Position numbers and translations under genes: made by a program. The notes under the pieces were generated by a model. It did not search any database. It saw only the letters and a program-made list of their open reading frames with translations, and was not told where the DNA came from. This document shows, piece after piece, positions 10,552 through 22,848 of a DNA stretch of 64,000 nt (the stretch's first letter is position 1; each line of letters begins with the position of its first letter). This DNA comes from Endothia cerciana (Eukaryota; Ascomycota; Sordariomycetes; Diaporthales; Cryphonectriaceae), in contig JALRMH010000012.1 of NCBI GenBank assembly GCA_026119935.1, positions 496,001 to 560,000 of the forward strand, read 5' to 3'.

Positions 10552-12225
10552 ATGTCGTATTCCTGGGTAGGAGCGCCGGCTGCCTTCAATGGCACCAACG
10601 ATGAGACTGGCGGAGATTCCGGTATGTGCCAGATGAGGTGACGACGCAGTGTAGGAGCCGTGCATGGTCAACTAACACGCCCTTAGCCACCACGAACTTG
10701 AACCAGTGGTACCAGTCGGGCGACCAGGCCTTCATTATCGTGGCCTCGTGTATGGTGCTGATCATGGTGCCCGGCATCTCCTTCCTCTACTCTGGACTCG
10801 CCCGACGAAAATCCGCCCTCTCGCTCATATGGGTCACCATGATGTCCTTTTCCGTCATCGTCTTCCAGTGGTACTTCTGGGGCTACTCCTTGGCTTTCAG
10901 CTCGACCGGCACCAGCGGCTTCATCGGCAACCTGCACCACCTCGGCCTCATGAACACGCTCGCCGTGCCCTCACCGGGGTCGCCCCTGATCCCCGAGCTG
11001 CTGTACTCGTTTTACCAGATGCAGTTCTGTGCCGTGACAGCTGCCCTCGTCGTGGGCGCTACGGCCGAGCGCGGCCGTGTCCTTCCGGCCATGGTCTTCA
11101 CCTTCTTTTGGGCTACCCTCGTCTACTGCCCGATCGCCTGCTGGGCGTGGAACATCAACGGCTGGGGTTATAACTACGGCGTCCTCGACTACGCTGGCGG
11201 TGGCCCTGTCGAGATCGGCTCCGGTATGTCCGCGCTGGCCTACTCGTGGGTGCTCGGCCGTCGGAACGAGAAGATGATGCTCAACTTCCGCCCTCACAAC
11301 ATCTCCCTGATCTTGCTCGGCACCATCCTCCTCTGGTTCGGCTGGCTCGGCTTCAACGGCGGCTCTGCGTTCGGAGCCAACCTTCGCGCCACGATGGCCT
11401 GCTGGAACTCCTGCCTGACGGCCATGTTTGCTGCCATGACCTGGTGTGTTCTCGATTTCCGCCTGGCCCGGAAGTGGTCCCTCGTCGGCTGGTGTTCAGG
11501 CACCATCTCCGGCCTCGTGTCCGCCACCCCAGCATCCGGTTTCATCACCCCCTGGGCGTCCATCATCCTCGGTGTGGTGACTGGCATCTGCTGCAACTTT
11601 GCCACCAAGATCAAGTTCCTCGTCAGAATCGACGACTCCCTCGACGTCTTCGCCGAACACGCGGTCGGCGGTATGGTCGGTCTGATTTTCAACGCCCTGT
11701 TCGCCGCCGACTACATCATTGGTCTGGACGGCGTCAACACCGGCATTATCAATGGAGGCTGGCTCAACCACAACTACAAGCAGCTGTACATCCAGATTGC
11801 CTACTTGGTGGCCTGCACTGCTTACGCGTTCGTCATGTCTGCGATCATCGCAAAGATCATCGATATCATCCCGGGCTTGCACCTCCGAGCCAGCGAAGAG
11901 GCTGAGTTGTTGGGTATGGACGACGACCAGCACGGCGAGTTCGGTATGTCTCCCCCTCCACAACCCTGCGGTCCTGTCTTGATGCGCGGAATTAACGGCC
12001 ACGCCTTGTACAGCTTACGACTACGTCGAAGTGCGCCGAGACTTCCTCGCTTGGACCCCCGCCCAACAACACCAGAACACCGACGGCAACAGGCTGATAC
12101 CGACGCACGGCATCGAGGAGCATCAGAACATGATGCCAATAGCGAGCAATATGAACGCGTCACAGGGGAGCGACGAGGCGGAGAAGCGTGCACCTCCCGG
12201 GTCCTCGGACGCCTCGCAGTCGTAA
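10552..12225 (+). CDS. Ammonium transporter (AMT/MEP family)
   Basis: Three exons: 10552-10621, 10687-11943 and 12014-12225. Introns are 65 and 70 nt, giving 512 aa. The protein opens MSYSWVGAPAAFNGTNDETG and then has the membrane core. AMT motifs are all present: IMVPGISFLYSGLARRKSAL, the FNGGSAFGAN segment, DYAGGGPVEIGSG, and the twin-histidine pair in PHNISLILLGTILLWFGWLG and DVFAEHAVGGMVGLI. About eleven membrane segments are expected. The C-terminal cytosolic tail GEFAYDYVEVRRDF, which couples subunits of the trimer in MEP proteins, is encoded across intron 2. The role is uptake of ammonium at the plasma membrane under nitrogen limitation. Whether it is the MepA, MeaA or Mep2-sensor orthologue cannot be settled without a tree. 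A G15 run and A/T-rich tracts follow the stop. Confidence 0.97.
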
Positions 12226-14530
12226 TAGGAATACGCGGCTGTGAGACGTCCGACAAGCCGCGTGGGGGGGGGGGGGGGATGGACGGGTTACTCCCTCCAC
12301 GTCTTGATTCCCAAAAAAAATATTTTTATATAAATACTTTTTTTTTTTCTTTTTTTTTTCTAAAGCATATACAAACATTGCTTTGGGCACTGGCACAGGC
12401 GCGGGCTGTATTTTCTGGGTTGAGCTACAAAAAAGTCGCATTGCTGGAGTGTTCCCTCACGCGGGTCCTCCTTGATCGTTTCAGGATCCAGTTTCTTGGT
12501 GAACTACTGCTCCGTTCATTGCCTTTAAGCTACTACAATTTGGCTATACGGCGACACTGCTTCGTTCTGAATATACCCATACGCCGGCTCAGCTGCATCA
12601 TCTTGAATGTCCCCTACACAATCGTCACAGGTTTCTCCTGAACTAGCATTTGTCCCCCGACCGATCCACAACCGACGTCACGATTTGACCTCATTGCCCC
12701 CCCCCCCCCGACCCGAGGCTCTGGAAATAAGAACACCCGGTGGACCGGCCTTTCCCACCGGACAACGAACCACCGCCAAGAGAATCCCTTATCTCGGAGG
12801 ACACAACCCCGTATTCTATAGGGTGGCATGTAGAAAAGACCATGGGATGACGAGGAAAGGTTGGCTCCAGCTGCTCCTCTTTACCAGTGCGCCGATGGGT
12901 GTGTCCCGCCCACCTGTGAATGCACCACGGCTCCTCCACGGCCCGCCTTTGGGGGGGTCTCAGCTTGCCTCTTGGGCGCCAAGGGGCATGGGCCAGAAGT
13001 ATAATTGTTTCCCAGGAGAGGGGGGCGGGGGGTTTCCTAGCCAGAGAGGTTGATGCGGACACGCCCCTCCCCCGACGCGGACTTCACCCCACACGGGACC
13101 GGGGAAGGGGGCGGGTGTACTCCCCCGGATTGGCGGGCCCGGATGCCGGGGACGTCAAAAAAGACGCGTTGGAGTTCTTGGCTTCTTTTCTCGAGCTTGG
13201 TGGTATGTCGGATCGCAGGGGCCTCCCACCTTTGATAAATCTAGATCCTGCTCACTCGGTAAACCTCAGTCTGTCCCCCCATGTCTCTGGGAGGGCGTGG
13301 CGGATCAACGAGAACGTGGTCCCTGCTGGATCAGGGAACCTTAAAAGGATTTCCCGCAGCCTGGAGAGACTCGATTGTGCAAGTGGGTGGGCACGTCGTC
13401 CACCGCCTGCATAGCAGTAATCTCTTTACGGGGTGGGAGGGCAGATAACAGATGTTACAGGATTGACGAGGCGGTCCTGCGGTCGGGCTATGATCTTGAG
13501 GAGCGGAGACTCGTTATGATATATCTTACCTTATCGGGATCTCTCAACGCTTCGGTGTATTATGGTGCGTCGTATGTTCTGAGGGCATCATCTACATAAA
13601 CGATGCTCCTCGCGAAGCTGTATTTCTGACGTGGCTGTCCCGGCGCTCAGGCTCGTCCTGGTGGTGAGCACACTTGTGGTCGTTCTGCCTCCCGCCTCCT
13701 ACAACAAGACCCGTCTCGTGACAAAGCCTCATCTTGCAAGTGGTAGCTTTCACGTCGCAGTATTTATCCCATGCTCTGCAGGGGCACCTCAACTTGTCGA
13801 CTAGGCCTTGAGCGTTCACTGTGTATCCATCCTGTTCAGTATGACTCACAGAGTGCCACATTCGGACTCACACGGTCGACCAACACCGTATGCCTAGCTC
13901 AATCACTCGAACAAACGGACTGAGAACTGACAATTCCATAGACGCTGTATTCCGGCTGAGATACCCGTCAGGCTAGAGGGCTGTTCTGAATCGCTCCTCG
14001 GGCTGAAACCGCCCGCAGTTGACAGGCCAAAACGGTGCCGAGATGTGTGCACCTGTCTGTGCTCTCGCTCCTTGACCTTGACCGTTTTGCTCCATGTTCC
14101 AAACCTTGTATCGCCTCAACCCCTCGTTGCCGACCCCTCGAGGGCGGTAACACAGATTTTAGGCGTGTCGTATCACCTCGGTCGCGCCCTCGAATCGCCC
14201 AAGCTTGCGCCGTCTCAGGCACACATCGTGGTTGCTAAAACAACAGGCCTGCGGGACTACGCTCTAACAGCGTCGTGGCTCTGGACTAAATTTCCTTGTG
14301 CTCGATTCGCCATGACTTGAGAGCAGGAATTCCAGTGCTCTGGAATTACTCGAGTCGTGTAGTTGTGCCTGGCGACCGAGAGCCCTGGTATGGAGGTAAC
14401 ACCATTCACACTCTGGCGGGCCTTCCGTGCTGTCATCCTCACACTCCTTGTCCGACTCGGTGCCAGTATCCCCGGCCGCTGAGGTGTTACTCCAGTATGA
14501 TTTGGGTTCTGCGACTTCGCACCAGCGAAC
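12226..14530. other. Convergent 2.3 kb spacer, ammonium transporter / THO subunit
   Basis: No gene recognised. It contains G15 (12264-12278), T-rich tracts (about 12340-12360) suited to a 3' UTR or terminator region, and C13 (12697-12709). Open frames across it are GC-rich, without domains. Confidence 0.55.
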
Positions 14531-15313
14531 TCAGACCACCTTCTCAAAGGTCTTCTGGATCGGCTTCGCGGCCTAGGTTTGCGCAACGTCAGTAGGATGC
14601 CCGCGGCCAGAAAGTCCCCGGGGCAACTCACATCGATGAACTTCTCCAGATCGTTGTCCAGGTTTGCCAGGTCCTCCCTCCGCTTCTTGTTCTCGGCGAT
14701 GAGCTTCTGCTTCCTCTTCAGCAGCTCCTGGCGTTGCTGTTCGAGGGCCTCCCGCTCGGCGCGCTCGTCCTCGATGCGCGCGACCATCAGGGCGTTCTCG
14801 TCGTCGTCGGCGTGCTCGGGGTGCTTGGCGAGGAACTCCTCGACGGGGACGAGCGGGAGCTTCTGGTACTCGTGACTGTCCGGCATCTTTGTCAGCGCAT
14901 CCGGGGTCAAGTTCACACCCTCTGCCGCCCCGTGCCGCGGCGCGTCCCCGGACGTACTCGTAGCTCTCGCAGGCCGCGATTTCCCCCCGGAGGTGCGCCT
15001 GCTCGTAGTACAGGTTCTGCAGCTGCAGGTGCAGCACGTCGACCTCCTGCCTCGCCTCGGCCGTCTGTGCCTTGGTGTCGCGGGCGCCCATGTAGGCGGA
15101 GCGGTGCAGGCCGCGCAGGTAGGACAGGTTTGTGTTAAGGAGCTTCTGCTCCTTGGACAGCTCGACCTGCCGCTCGGCGGTCAGGGCCGGCGCGTCGGGC
15201 GAGGACGCGGCGGCGAGCTTGTCGGCGAGGCTGAGGGCCTGCTCGCGGGCATTCTGGGATGTCTGGAGGAAGGAGCGCAGGGCCGGGTCGGTGACTATAG
15301 CCTCGATGGTCAT
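14531..15313 (-). CDS. THO complex subunit 5 / Fms-interacting protein (FimP family), short fungal form
   Basis: Three exons: 15313-14958, 14875-14632 and 14572-14531. Introns are 82 and 59 nt, giving 213 aa. Exon joins restore the family reading CESYDHEYQKLPLVPVEEFL and then FIDAAKPIQKTFEKVV before the stop. Recognisable blocks are YLRGLHRSAYMGARDTKAQT, LQLQNLYYEQAHLRGEIAAC, and a Lys/Glu-rich coiled coil (AEREALEQQRQELLKRKQKL with IAENKKRREDLANLDNDLEK). THOC5 is a coiled-coil subunit of the THO/TREX complex, which couples transcription elongation to mRNA processing and export. The fungal protein covers only the N-terminal FimP segment of the roughly 680-aa animal protein, which is normal for filamentous ascomycetes as far as I know. 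Confidence 0.88.
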
Positions 15314-16925
15314 CCTGAAGAGGAGGAGGGGGGCGAGGCAGGTGTGGAGGTGGGGTTGGTCTAGAGGTGGTTGTATCTGCGTCTGTTTTTGTACGGGGAA
15401 AGTTTGGTGATAAGACTCGCTGAGGTGAAGGTTGCGGCCGGCAGCGCGATATGCAAGTCATCCAGGAGCTAGGGCTCCCTTGTCCCCGTCCCAAGTCCTA
15501 ATCGGGTTGAAGGTGGGAATGAGGCGAAATGGGCGGGGCCAACTTATTAGGTTTTCCCTCTTGTTCTTTCTTCTTTACCACGTACTTTGGTCTTCGTCGG
15601 CTCTGCGGCACGTTTGCCGGTCCAGCTGTGATGACGCTCTTGGAAAAGAAGCGTCAAACTCCAATGACGCCGTGCTAGGCCGGACCTGGCCGAGTCAGGC
15701 AGTACTGATTTACTATGGTACTACTATATATGTATTATGGTACCCGGGAACGAATGCGGTAGCGAAAGGGTGAATCGAGGAATTCCAGGCGAATCGCCGA
15801 TAGTACAGTACGACAGATCTGGGCAGCTTGTGCGTATGAATACGCAGTCGTCCTTCTCCAGCACTATCGAGTCCTGCGTGCCCAGCATGCCCAGCATGCC
15901 CAGGGCGCCGTCTCCCTGCACAAAGAAACATAGCTGAACCCTCCGGCCGGGCTGTCCAAGGATGGACCTGATCAGGGCGAGTGCTGTGAGGCCAGCGCCA
16001 CGGCGCTCCGCCTGTCACCGTTGGGAACTATTGCTGCTGGGCAATGGCACTGGCGTCCAGCGATGACGGCGAGTGCAGACGCCCATAGCAGCGCAGCACG
16101 GCCTTGTAATATGTAGGCCCTCCCTTCAGCTCCACTCCCAGATGGGGATTCATTTTGATTTTCATCGCCGACCTCGTCGCAATGCATACAGGGGACTGTT
16201 TCTGTCTCCCTCGCCTGCTCGGAGGCTGAGCATCTCTGTTGTCGATATCGTCTGGAAAGGGCCTCCATCCGAGGGCTACACACACATCGCCATCCCATCC
16301 CATCTACTCAGTATCTACCCGTTGCGCCAGTCAGGACCCTGACCCATTTCCCCGGAAACCTTTTCAGCCTCTCTCCCTCTCCGCACCTCAACCTCGAATC
16401 CCTGTGGCTACCCGGCAGCGACTGCAACCTTGTTGCTGCAGTGGATCTGCAGGGCGCTGGAGCCGATAGTCTATCCCGCCTCAACGGAATTACAACGTTG
16501 AGGACCGGAACATCGGGAGGACCAGGCACGGAAAAAAGAGGGCTTTACATACGCAGAGGAGGAGTGGTGGTGCTGACTCCGGCGCTCTCATTTCGCCTCA
16601 TCCTTCCAAGAGAGAAGCCCCTTTCTGCACAGTACATGCGGTCTCCCGTACTAAAGTTACCTCGACTGGAGTGACCCAAGACTCTCGTGGCAATTGTCGT
16701 CGTTGGGCCGATGTCGACAGTCTACGAACCAGCCAATTAATCGCACCAAAGGCGTCCCGTGCTAAAACCACAGCACATGTGAAGACGGTTCCATTCCACA
16801 AGACGTCGCCCCCCTCTCTCCCCCCCTCCCTCTCAACACACCTTTGATCTCCACCTGCTGTGCTGTGTGCGCCTCGGGCCTCGCAAGGCAGCGCCGGGTT
16901 GGCACGACTCTTCCTATCCTTTATA
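15314..16925. other. Divergent 1.6 kb intergenic region, THO subunit / PAQR gene
   Basis: No gene recognised. It contains a TACTATGGTA copy (15711-15720) followed by a second near copy (about 15733-15742), and CT-rich stretches just upstream of the PAQR start (16800-16850), common in fungal 5' leaders. Confidence 0.55.
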
Positions 16926-18525
16926 ATGGAGCCGACACTCAACATGACTTCGTGCTCCGCGCCGTTCAGCCTGCGGGCTGGCGACGAGACCGAGCAAGCA
17001 CGGGGCTCCAGCACTGAAGCCAGACCGGAGATCCGAAGGAGACGTCCCTCTCAGTTTAATCAGAGAAGAAAATCGGTGGTGGCATCCATCATGGAGGGGG
17101 AGGAGGCGGTTATGCTCAAGGTCAGCCAAGCCTACATGCCCACGGATGCCCTCACAGCTCCCCACGTAGGCCTGGGAAGCCCACTGACACCCCCCCCCCT
17201 CTCAGGTCGACCTCTTCCTCTCCGAACTCGAGCGCCGCCTCGACCTCCTCGAGAACTACTCCGACCTCAACTTCGACTCCACGCTCTCCCGTGCATACAA
17301 CACGCTGCACACCGTCCGGTCGCGGTGCTCCCACGTGTCCGAGGAGGTCCTCGGCGAGGGCCGCAGGCGCTTCCACGTCATGGTCGAGACCCTCGAGATG
17401 CGCTACCACGACGCCCTGGCGGCCGCCGACTCGACCGTCGACAAGGCCCGCGTGTCCATCGAGCTGCTGGACGGCATGCTCTCCGACTTCGAGGCCCGCG
17501 CCGCCAAGTTCCGCGAGCGCTCCCTCGCCGGCATGGCCGACGCGGCGGAGATCGTGCGCGCCGAGGGGCGGCAGGTCATCTCCTCGGCGCGGGGCGTCGT
17601 GGAAGACGGCATACGCGGCGCCAAGCACGCCGCCGAGGGCCTCGAGGAGACGATCCAGCGGGCGGTCCAGCGGGCGCGGGAGCACGGGCTCATACGCTAC
17701 GAGGACCTGCCCGTCCCCTGGCGCATCAACCCGCACATCCTCAGGGGCTACCGCTTCCGGGAGTCGTACTCGGGGTGCATCCGGTCCGCCTTCGCCGTGT
17801 CCAACGAGCTGGTCAACATCTGGTCGCACGCCCTGGGCCTCGTCCTCATCCTGGCCGTGGCCTTCTACTTCTACCCCACCTCCATCAACTTCCGCCTCTC
17901 GACCAACGCCGACGTCCTCATCGCGGCCATGTTCTTCTTCGCGGCGTGCCAGTGCCTCGTCTGCAGCACGATCTGGCACACGATGAACGCCATCACGGAC
18001 GTGCAGCTCATCTCCACCTTCGCCTGCGTCGACTACACCGGCATCTCCCTCCTCATCGCCGCGTCCATCATGACGACCGAGTACACGGCCTTCTACTGCG
18101 AGCCGTTCAGCCGCTGGACCTACATGGCCGCGACCGCCGTGCTGGGCGTCGCCGGCGTCATCCTGCCCTGGAACCGGACCTTCAACCAGGCCGACATGGC
18201 GTGGGTCCGCGTGGCCTTCTTCGTGGGGCTCGGCGCGACGGGGTTCCTCCCCATCCTGCAGCTGAGCTTCAGCCGCGGGTCCGACTTCGTCTGGGAGTTC
18301 TACTCGCCCATCGCCAAGTCGCTCTTCGTCTACGTGGCCGGCGCGTTCGTCTACGCCTCCAAGGTCCCGGAGAGGTGGTGCCCGGGCATGTTTGATTACT
18401 TCGGCGGCAGTCACAACCTGTGGCACATCGCGGTGCTCGGCGGGATCCTCTTCCACTACGCGGCGATGCAGGAGTTCTTCTCCCTGGCCTTCCTGCGGGC
18501 CGAAGCGGGATGTGCTGCATACTGA
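16926..18525 (+). CDS. PAQR/haemolysin-III family membrane protein (Izh3/adiponectin-receptor-like)
   Basis: Two exons, 16926-17120 and 17206-18525, with an 85-nt intron (GTCAGC...TCTCAG) that carries a C10 run; 504 aa. The first ATG in frame is at 16926. Residues 1 to about 230 are cytosolic and include a basic RRRRPSQFNQRRKSVV stretch (possible PKA-type sites) and a long alpha-helical region rich in Glu, Arg and Ala. Then come WRINPHILRGYRF and seven membrane segments with the PAQR hallmarks ELVNIWSHALG, TIWHTMNAITDVQLISTFAC then VDYTGIS, and GGSHNLWHIAVLGGILFHY. The His residues in IWHTMN and GGSHNLWH correspond to the metal site of PAQR hydrolases. The long N-terminal extension matches the Izh3 subgroup. 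Izh proteins affect zinc and sterol homeostasis in yeast; the enzyme activity here is inferred only. Confidence 0.92.
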
Positions 18526-18787
18526 AGACGGGGTGGGGAAGGGTGGTCCCGAGAAGAAGAATCATTCAGCTTTGTCTTGGTAGACCAGAGCGGTTCTGCT
18601 CGAGCCGGGGTATCATCCATCATCCAATCATCCGTGCATCCGTCACATACCGTGGGGTATCCTGTCTAGCAACAACAATAACCAACGCCCAAACACCGTA
18701 CCATGGAATCAAAAGAGTAAAAGATAGGAGGCAATCCCCGTCTGTCATCCGAGGTTTGCCCCCTTTCCCCGCCCCACCCCATCCTGC
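18526..18787. other. Convergent 3' spacer, PAQR gene / membrane protein
   Basis: 262 nt between two stop codons. It must contain both 3' ends; no distinct terminator is visible. Confidence 0.5.
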
Positions 18788-19410
18788 TCAGCACGAGGAC
18801 ATGAAGGCGGCGACCGCGGCGATCGCAGAGCCCATCCAGATGAGCCTCCAGCCCCCCCTGCTAGCCTCCGACGCCTTGACGACGGCTGGCGGGTCCGCGG
18901 GCAGGCGTGTCGGCCGCGGCGCCATCATCGTTATTACCACCGCCCCGCCTGTTCCCGTCGTCGCCGCGTCGTTCACACCCGCCTGGTCCCTGGCCGTGGC
19001 GATCTGGAAGCGGATCGTCAAGGGCGCACTTGTCTCCGCCTGTGGTGCGCCATCTGTCGCATATAACACCGGGAGTGTCTCATTCTGCTATTCGCAACGT
19101 CAGCACAAAAGTGGTCGAACCCCAACCCCCCCCCCCCGGGTCTGCGGCAGCGGGTGTGTGTTTTGGAGCGCACCTTGAATGCCTGCGCAGCAGCCGCCGG
19201 GCCGGGCCGATATGCGATCGTGTCGTTTATCCTCGGCGCGTGGTCCAGCATCCAGGCGGGCTCGTCGTACGGGGCGAGCGACGAGAGCTCCTTCGAGAAG
19301 GTCTGCCAGTAGCCGGGTGCATCCTGGGCACGCTTTGCGGCTATCGGGACGAGGACTACGCCAAAGACGATGAGGATGATGGTCTCGCGCAGGGCTGATG
19401 TTGGGATCAT
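18788..19410 (-). CDS. Small membrane protein of unknown function (N- and C-terminal hydrophobic segments)
   Basis: Two exons, 19410-19174 and 19087-18788, with an 86-nt intron; about 178 aa. I do not recognise the family. The start ATG at 19410 gives MIPTSALRETIILIVFGVVL, a hydrophobic segment near the N terminus. A soluble part with PGYWQTFSKELSSLAPYDEP and AWMLDHAPRINDT follows. The C terminus ends GWRLIWMGSAIAAVAAFMSS plus Cys and stop, which resembles a tail anchor. The acceptor is a tandem TAGCAG, so two proteins differing by one Gln are possible. The intron contains C12 (19126-19137). Splicing is inferred from frame and GT/AG positions only, without a homologue, so confidence is lower than for neighbours. 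Confidence 0.72.
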
Positions 19411-19737
19411 GTTGGTGGTAATTATTCTCCAGCCGGACAGGGCCGGGGTTGAGGTTATGAAGATTTGATGATGATAGGAACGGTTTCGAGGCCTCCAGCC
19501 CCGTCGGGAACTGTGGTGTGGGGGGGGGGGGGGGCGCAGGCTCGGGCTGACTCTCGTCGAGGGGCGGCCCCGAGTCCTTTTCTCTGGAAGAGAGCCTCGC
19601 AGCTTTAAAGCACGATGATAGCGACGGTGATGTATGTACTCGTCGTCGTGATGAGCCGTTCGGAGGATGTAAACCGCCAAGGATAAAGTTGTAAAGATAT
19701 TAGAACTAGACGATACAGCTGTTTTGTCTGTTTTGGC

Positions 19738-19776
<39 letters not shown>

Positions 19777-19810
19777 GAGAGAGAAAGAGAGGGAGAGAAA
19801 GAGAAAGAAA
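19738..19810. repeat. Interrupted (GA)n microsatellite
   Basis: About 70 nt of GA dinucleotides with GGGA and GAAA interruptions, upstream of the small membrane protein gene. Confidence 0.9.
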
Positions 19811-20088
19811 AAAAATTAAATTTTTTTTCACTCCCCTTCTCCCTCTTCTTTAAAAATTGATCAAAATAAATCGGTCGAAACGAGGCTATGACACCTGGTG
19901 TTCCGTGTTTGTATCTGTCGAGGCAGGCACGTAGAAAGTTTCAACTGTTGACAGGCGTTCCTGACCCTTTTTTTATTTTTTATTTTTTTTTAAGGTTTGG
20001 CCCCACGATCCGGTTCGGGTGTGGGAGGCTGTTGTGGACAAAGCCTTCGAGATAGCAAACGAGACTTGGGCTGACTTTGACTGATTGC

Positions 20089-20137
20089 TTGATTGACTGA
20101 CTGACCGACCGACTGACTGACCGACCGACCGACCGAT
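20089..20137. repeat. (GACT)/(GACC) tetranucleotide tract
   Basis: Alternating GACT and GACC units, suggesting one ancestral tetranucleotide repeat with C/T variation between units. Confidence 0.8.
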
Positions 20138-20933
20138 CTGAATCAGAACAAGGGAATAAAAGTAGTACCGTGAGCGAAGTTTTGAAATGGGGCCGACCAC
20201 AAACGAGTCGTGCTGGCTTATGGTCGATATATCAGGCCAAGGGCCGACTTTTTCTAGTTTCTCTTGCACGGCGTAGGTGGATTTTTTTTTTTCTTTAACT
20301 TTCTTTAATTTTTTTTTTCTTTTTTCTTTTTGGTTTGTTCAGGCCCTGTTCCCCTTCCCTCCCCCCCTTCCTCCCACAGCCCACGCACAGCCGAACGAGG
20401 AACCTTGCCTGCTACAGAGGCCCCGAGGGACAGGGCACGGTCCCTGGGTTTGGGACCCTCGAACGGCCGTCCCAGATCAGTGGATCCTGCCGGATTCTAA
20501 GCTGCAGCAGGTTGTGGATGAGGTCAGACGATTATCACCCCCCTTCCTTCCTTCGACGCAACCAGCCGCAGTCACAGCCGAGCTTACTTGTGCCTCTTCT
20601 TCTTTTTCTTATATATATATATATTTTTTTTAAAAAAAGGCCCCCCAACCAAAAAAAAAAAAAAAAAAAAAAAAAACCCTTTCTCAAGGTTATCTACCTA
20701 GCCGGAGGGCAGAGGAGACGGCCCTGCCCCCATCCCGGGCGGGGTTCTTCAACTTGTGACGGAACCGGAGAGGGTGGTACTTGGGAGGAGAGAGGGTGAG
20801 AAAATAAGAGAGAGAGAGCAGGGGCAACGAGGAAAGTTGGCATGCTGCATGTGAGATGGCCGGATGCAACCCCGCGACGTCATAACCGTTCAGGGCTCCT
20901 GGAAATCCATCTCATGTGCGCCTGCGATCTTCC

Positions 20934-20974
<41 letters not shown>

Positions 20975-20980
20975 TGTGTG
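20934..20980. repeat. (TC)n-(TG)n compound microsatellite
   Basis: About 12 TC units pass directly into about 12 TG units. Same kind of compound tract as in CDC14 intron 1. Confidence 0.92.
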
Positions 20981-21974
20981 GAAATCAACGATGCGGCAGA
21001 ACAGGATAATAATGCGCCCCTCCTATCACGAACCCTCCTTACGTTTCCGGCGTGATTGATGGGCCAAGCTTTCAATCAGCTCACTCAACTCGCCCCGTCC
21101 CCCTCCCCCCCCACCCTCCCGCGACGACGATCGAGTATCCATCCACCCCATCCAATCCACTACTACATAAGATACTATGGGGGGTAACCTTGTACGTCCG
21201 TACATGGCAGGGCCGGTCTAAATTTGGTTACCCGTCGGTCCCTAGCTCGGCGGCGCGATGTGGTTGGTGCTTGGTTGGTGCCCGCTGGGGGGGCATGGTG
21301 GAGGGCGGCAGGGCTGAGGAGGTGGCGGGGAGGATGGAGGATGCGGAGGAGCAGAGAGCAGGCGGCAGCATCGCCTCTGCTCTGCCAAGCTTGCCTGCCG
21401 CTCGAAGGACGAGGCACCTCTCCCAAGCTGCTACACCGTACCTAAAAATCCTACTCTTTTGGGGGGGGGGGGGATTAAATAAAAAAAGTTAGAGAAATGG
21501 AGGGGTAAAAAAATAAAAAAATAAAAAAATAATTGAGATAATGGTGATTGTGCATCCTGCCTTGTGCTATGTATTCCTACTGCTGGCCCAGCTGGGATTT
21601 CACCCGCCCGCGGCCCCGGCCCGGGACACGCCCCAGCGGAACTCAAACCTCGAGACCCACGGAGGACCGTTCGACAACCTCTTTACAGGGAGGGGGGGTT
21701 ACCGCGAAATCATGACGTCCCTCTTCTGATCAACGTACGGCCCCTTCGCAGGCCCCAAAGGTCGGGTCGGCGTCTGGACCAGCAAAACCTTGATGCAACG
21801 GTGGGGGCAGGGGGGAGGGGGGGAGGGGGGAGGGACACCCTTCTTCGCGCTGATGATGACATAGTATCTACTTGCTGTACTTTTGTCAGTGAGAACGAGA
21901 GAGGGAGAGAGAGAGAGAGAGGCGACCTGCGTTTCATCGGGAGGGATTAGGGGGGTGGTGGGGGGAAGGGCTTG

Positions 21975-22009
21975 CTGCAGTGCAGTGCAGTGCAGTGCAG
22001 TGCAGTGCA
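21975..22009. repeat. (TGCAG)n pentanucleotide repeat
   Basis: About seven tandem TGCAG units ending in a degenerate TGCAT unit, intergenic. Confidence 0.9.
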
Positions 22010-22848
22010 TTGCATGCGGCGGCAGCACCTGCAGGTGAGCCTCGTCTTCAGCAATTTTTAGCAGCACTCGCCCCGAGGGGAATCCAACGTCCGTCCATCT
22101 CTTGCATCCACGGACAGGCAAGACGGACTCGTCAGCCACAGCACACCATTTCCAAGTCTGCTGTTTGTTCCAAGGGTGAACCATTTGCCATTTATACACC
22201 GGACTTGTAACTACCCCATCTGGACACACACACACACAAGCTATACTATCATACACCAGCGACGACATCAATGCATAAGATACCCTGATAGGTTGCGAAT
22301 ACACAATGTTCATGCTTCTTCTTTAATCATCCATTATACACCATCTGTCACTCCAACAATGCGGCACCCTTGAAATACTTTTGAGTGTTGAGTGATAAAT
22401 TAGAACAATTCCTCGCGATGATGCACAGCGTCTCTCCATTCGACTTTCCCCCTTTCTCAAGTCGTTTCATGATTCGTCAATTAGTCGTAGTATCGTAATC
22501 GTACACGTCCTCTTGTTTTCATGCGAGCTCTTGCTGCGTCAGCTCGGTTTCCTGCGCCGTCGCCCATTGGTGAACTCGAATCCGGTGCGTCATCATTGTT
22601 TCCGAGGGTGTTTCAATGTCGCGTTGACGTGAGCTTTCTTTCAAAACCTCCGATATACGCTCAAGTCTCGGCCGGCCGCCGGCTTGCTGGCTGCATGGTG
22701 TGTGCACCAACGTCTCGGCCCACCGTTTTGCACACGCCACATTAGTTTTTGTCGTCTCGACGCTCCGGGATGGCCCTCTTGAGAGTCGCCCACCAATGCT
22801 GATTGTTCCTGGTCATGCCGCGGTGTCAGGTCGACTGCGCCAGTCCTG

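Larger units (their letters stand above)
19411..22848. other. Gene-free 3.4 kb region rich in simple sequence
   Basis: No gene supported. It is dense in low-complexity DNA: G15 (19520-19534), (AG)n 19738-19810, an (ACTG/ACCG)n tract about 20089-20137, T-rich runs (20280-20330), A26-30 near 20651, (TC)n-(TG)n 20934-20980, G13 (21461-21473), AAAAAAAT repeats near 21508, and (TGCAG)n 21975-22009. Frames across it are microsatellite artefacts. Confidence 0.6.

Noticed and set aside
12920..13414. 164-codon frame downstream of the ammonium transporter
   Set aside because: No domain, low-complexity and Arg/Pro-rich composition typical of chance frames in GC-rich DNA.
17152..18456. 434-codon open frame antisense to the PAQR gene
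   Set aside because: It mirrors the GC-rich third positions of a clear PAQR coding sequence and has no domain. Same reasoning for long antisense frames at 30084-31214, 33311-34303, 5648-6730 and 11496-12002.
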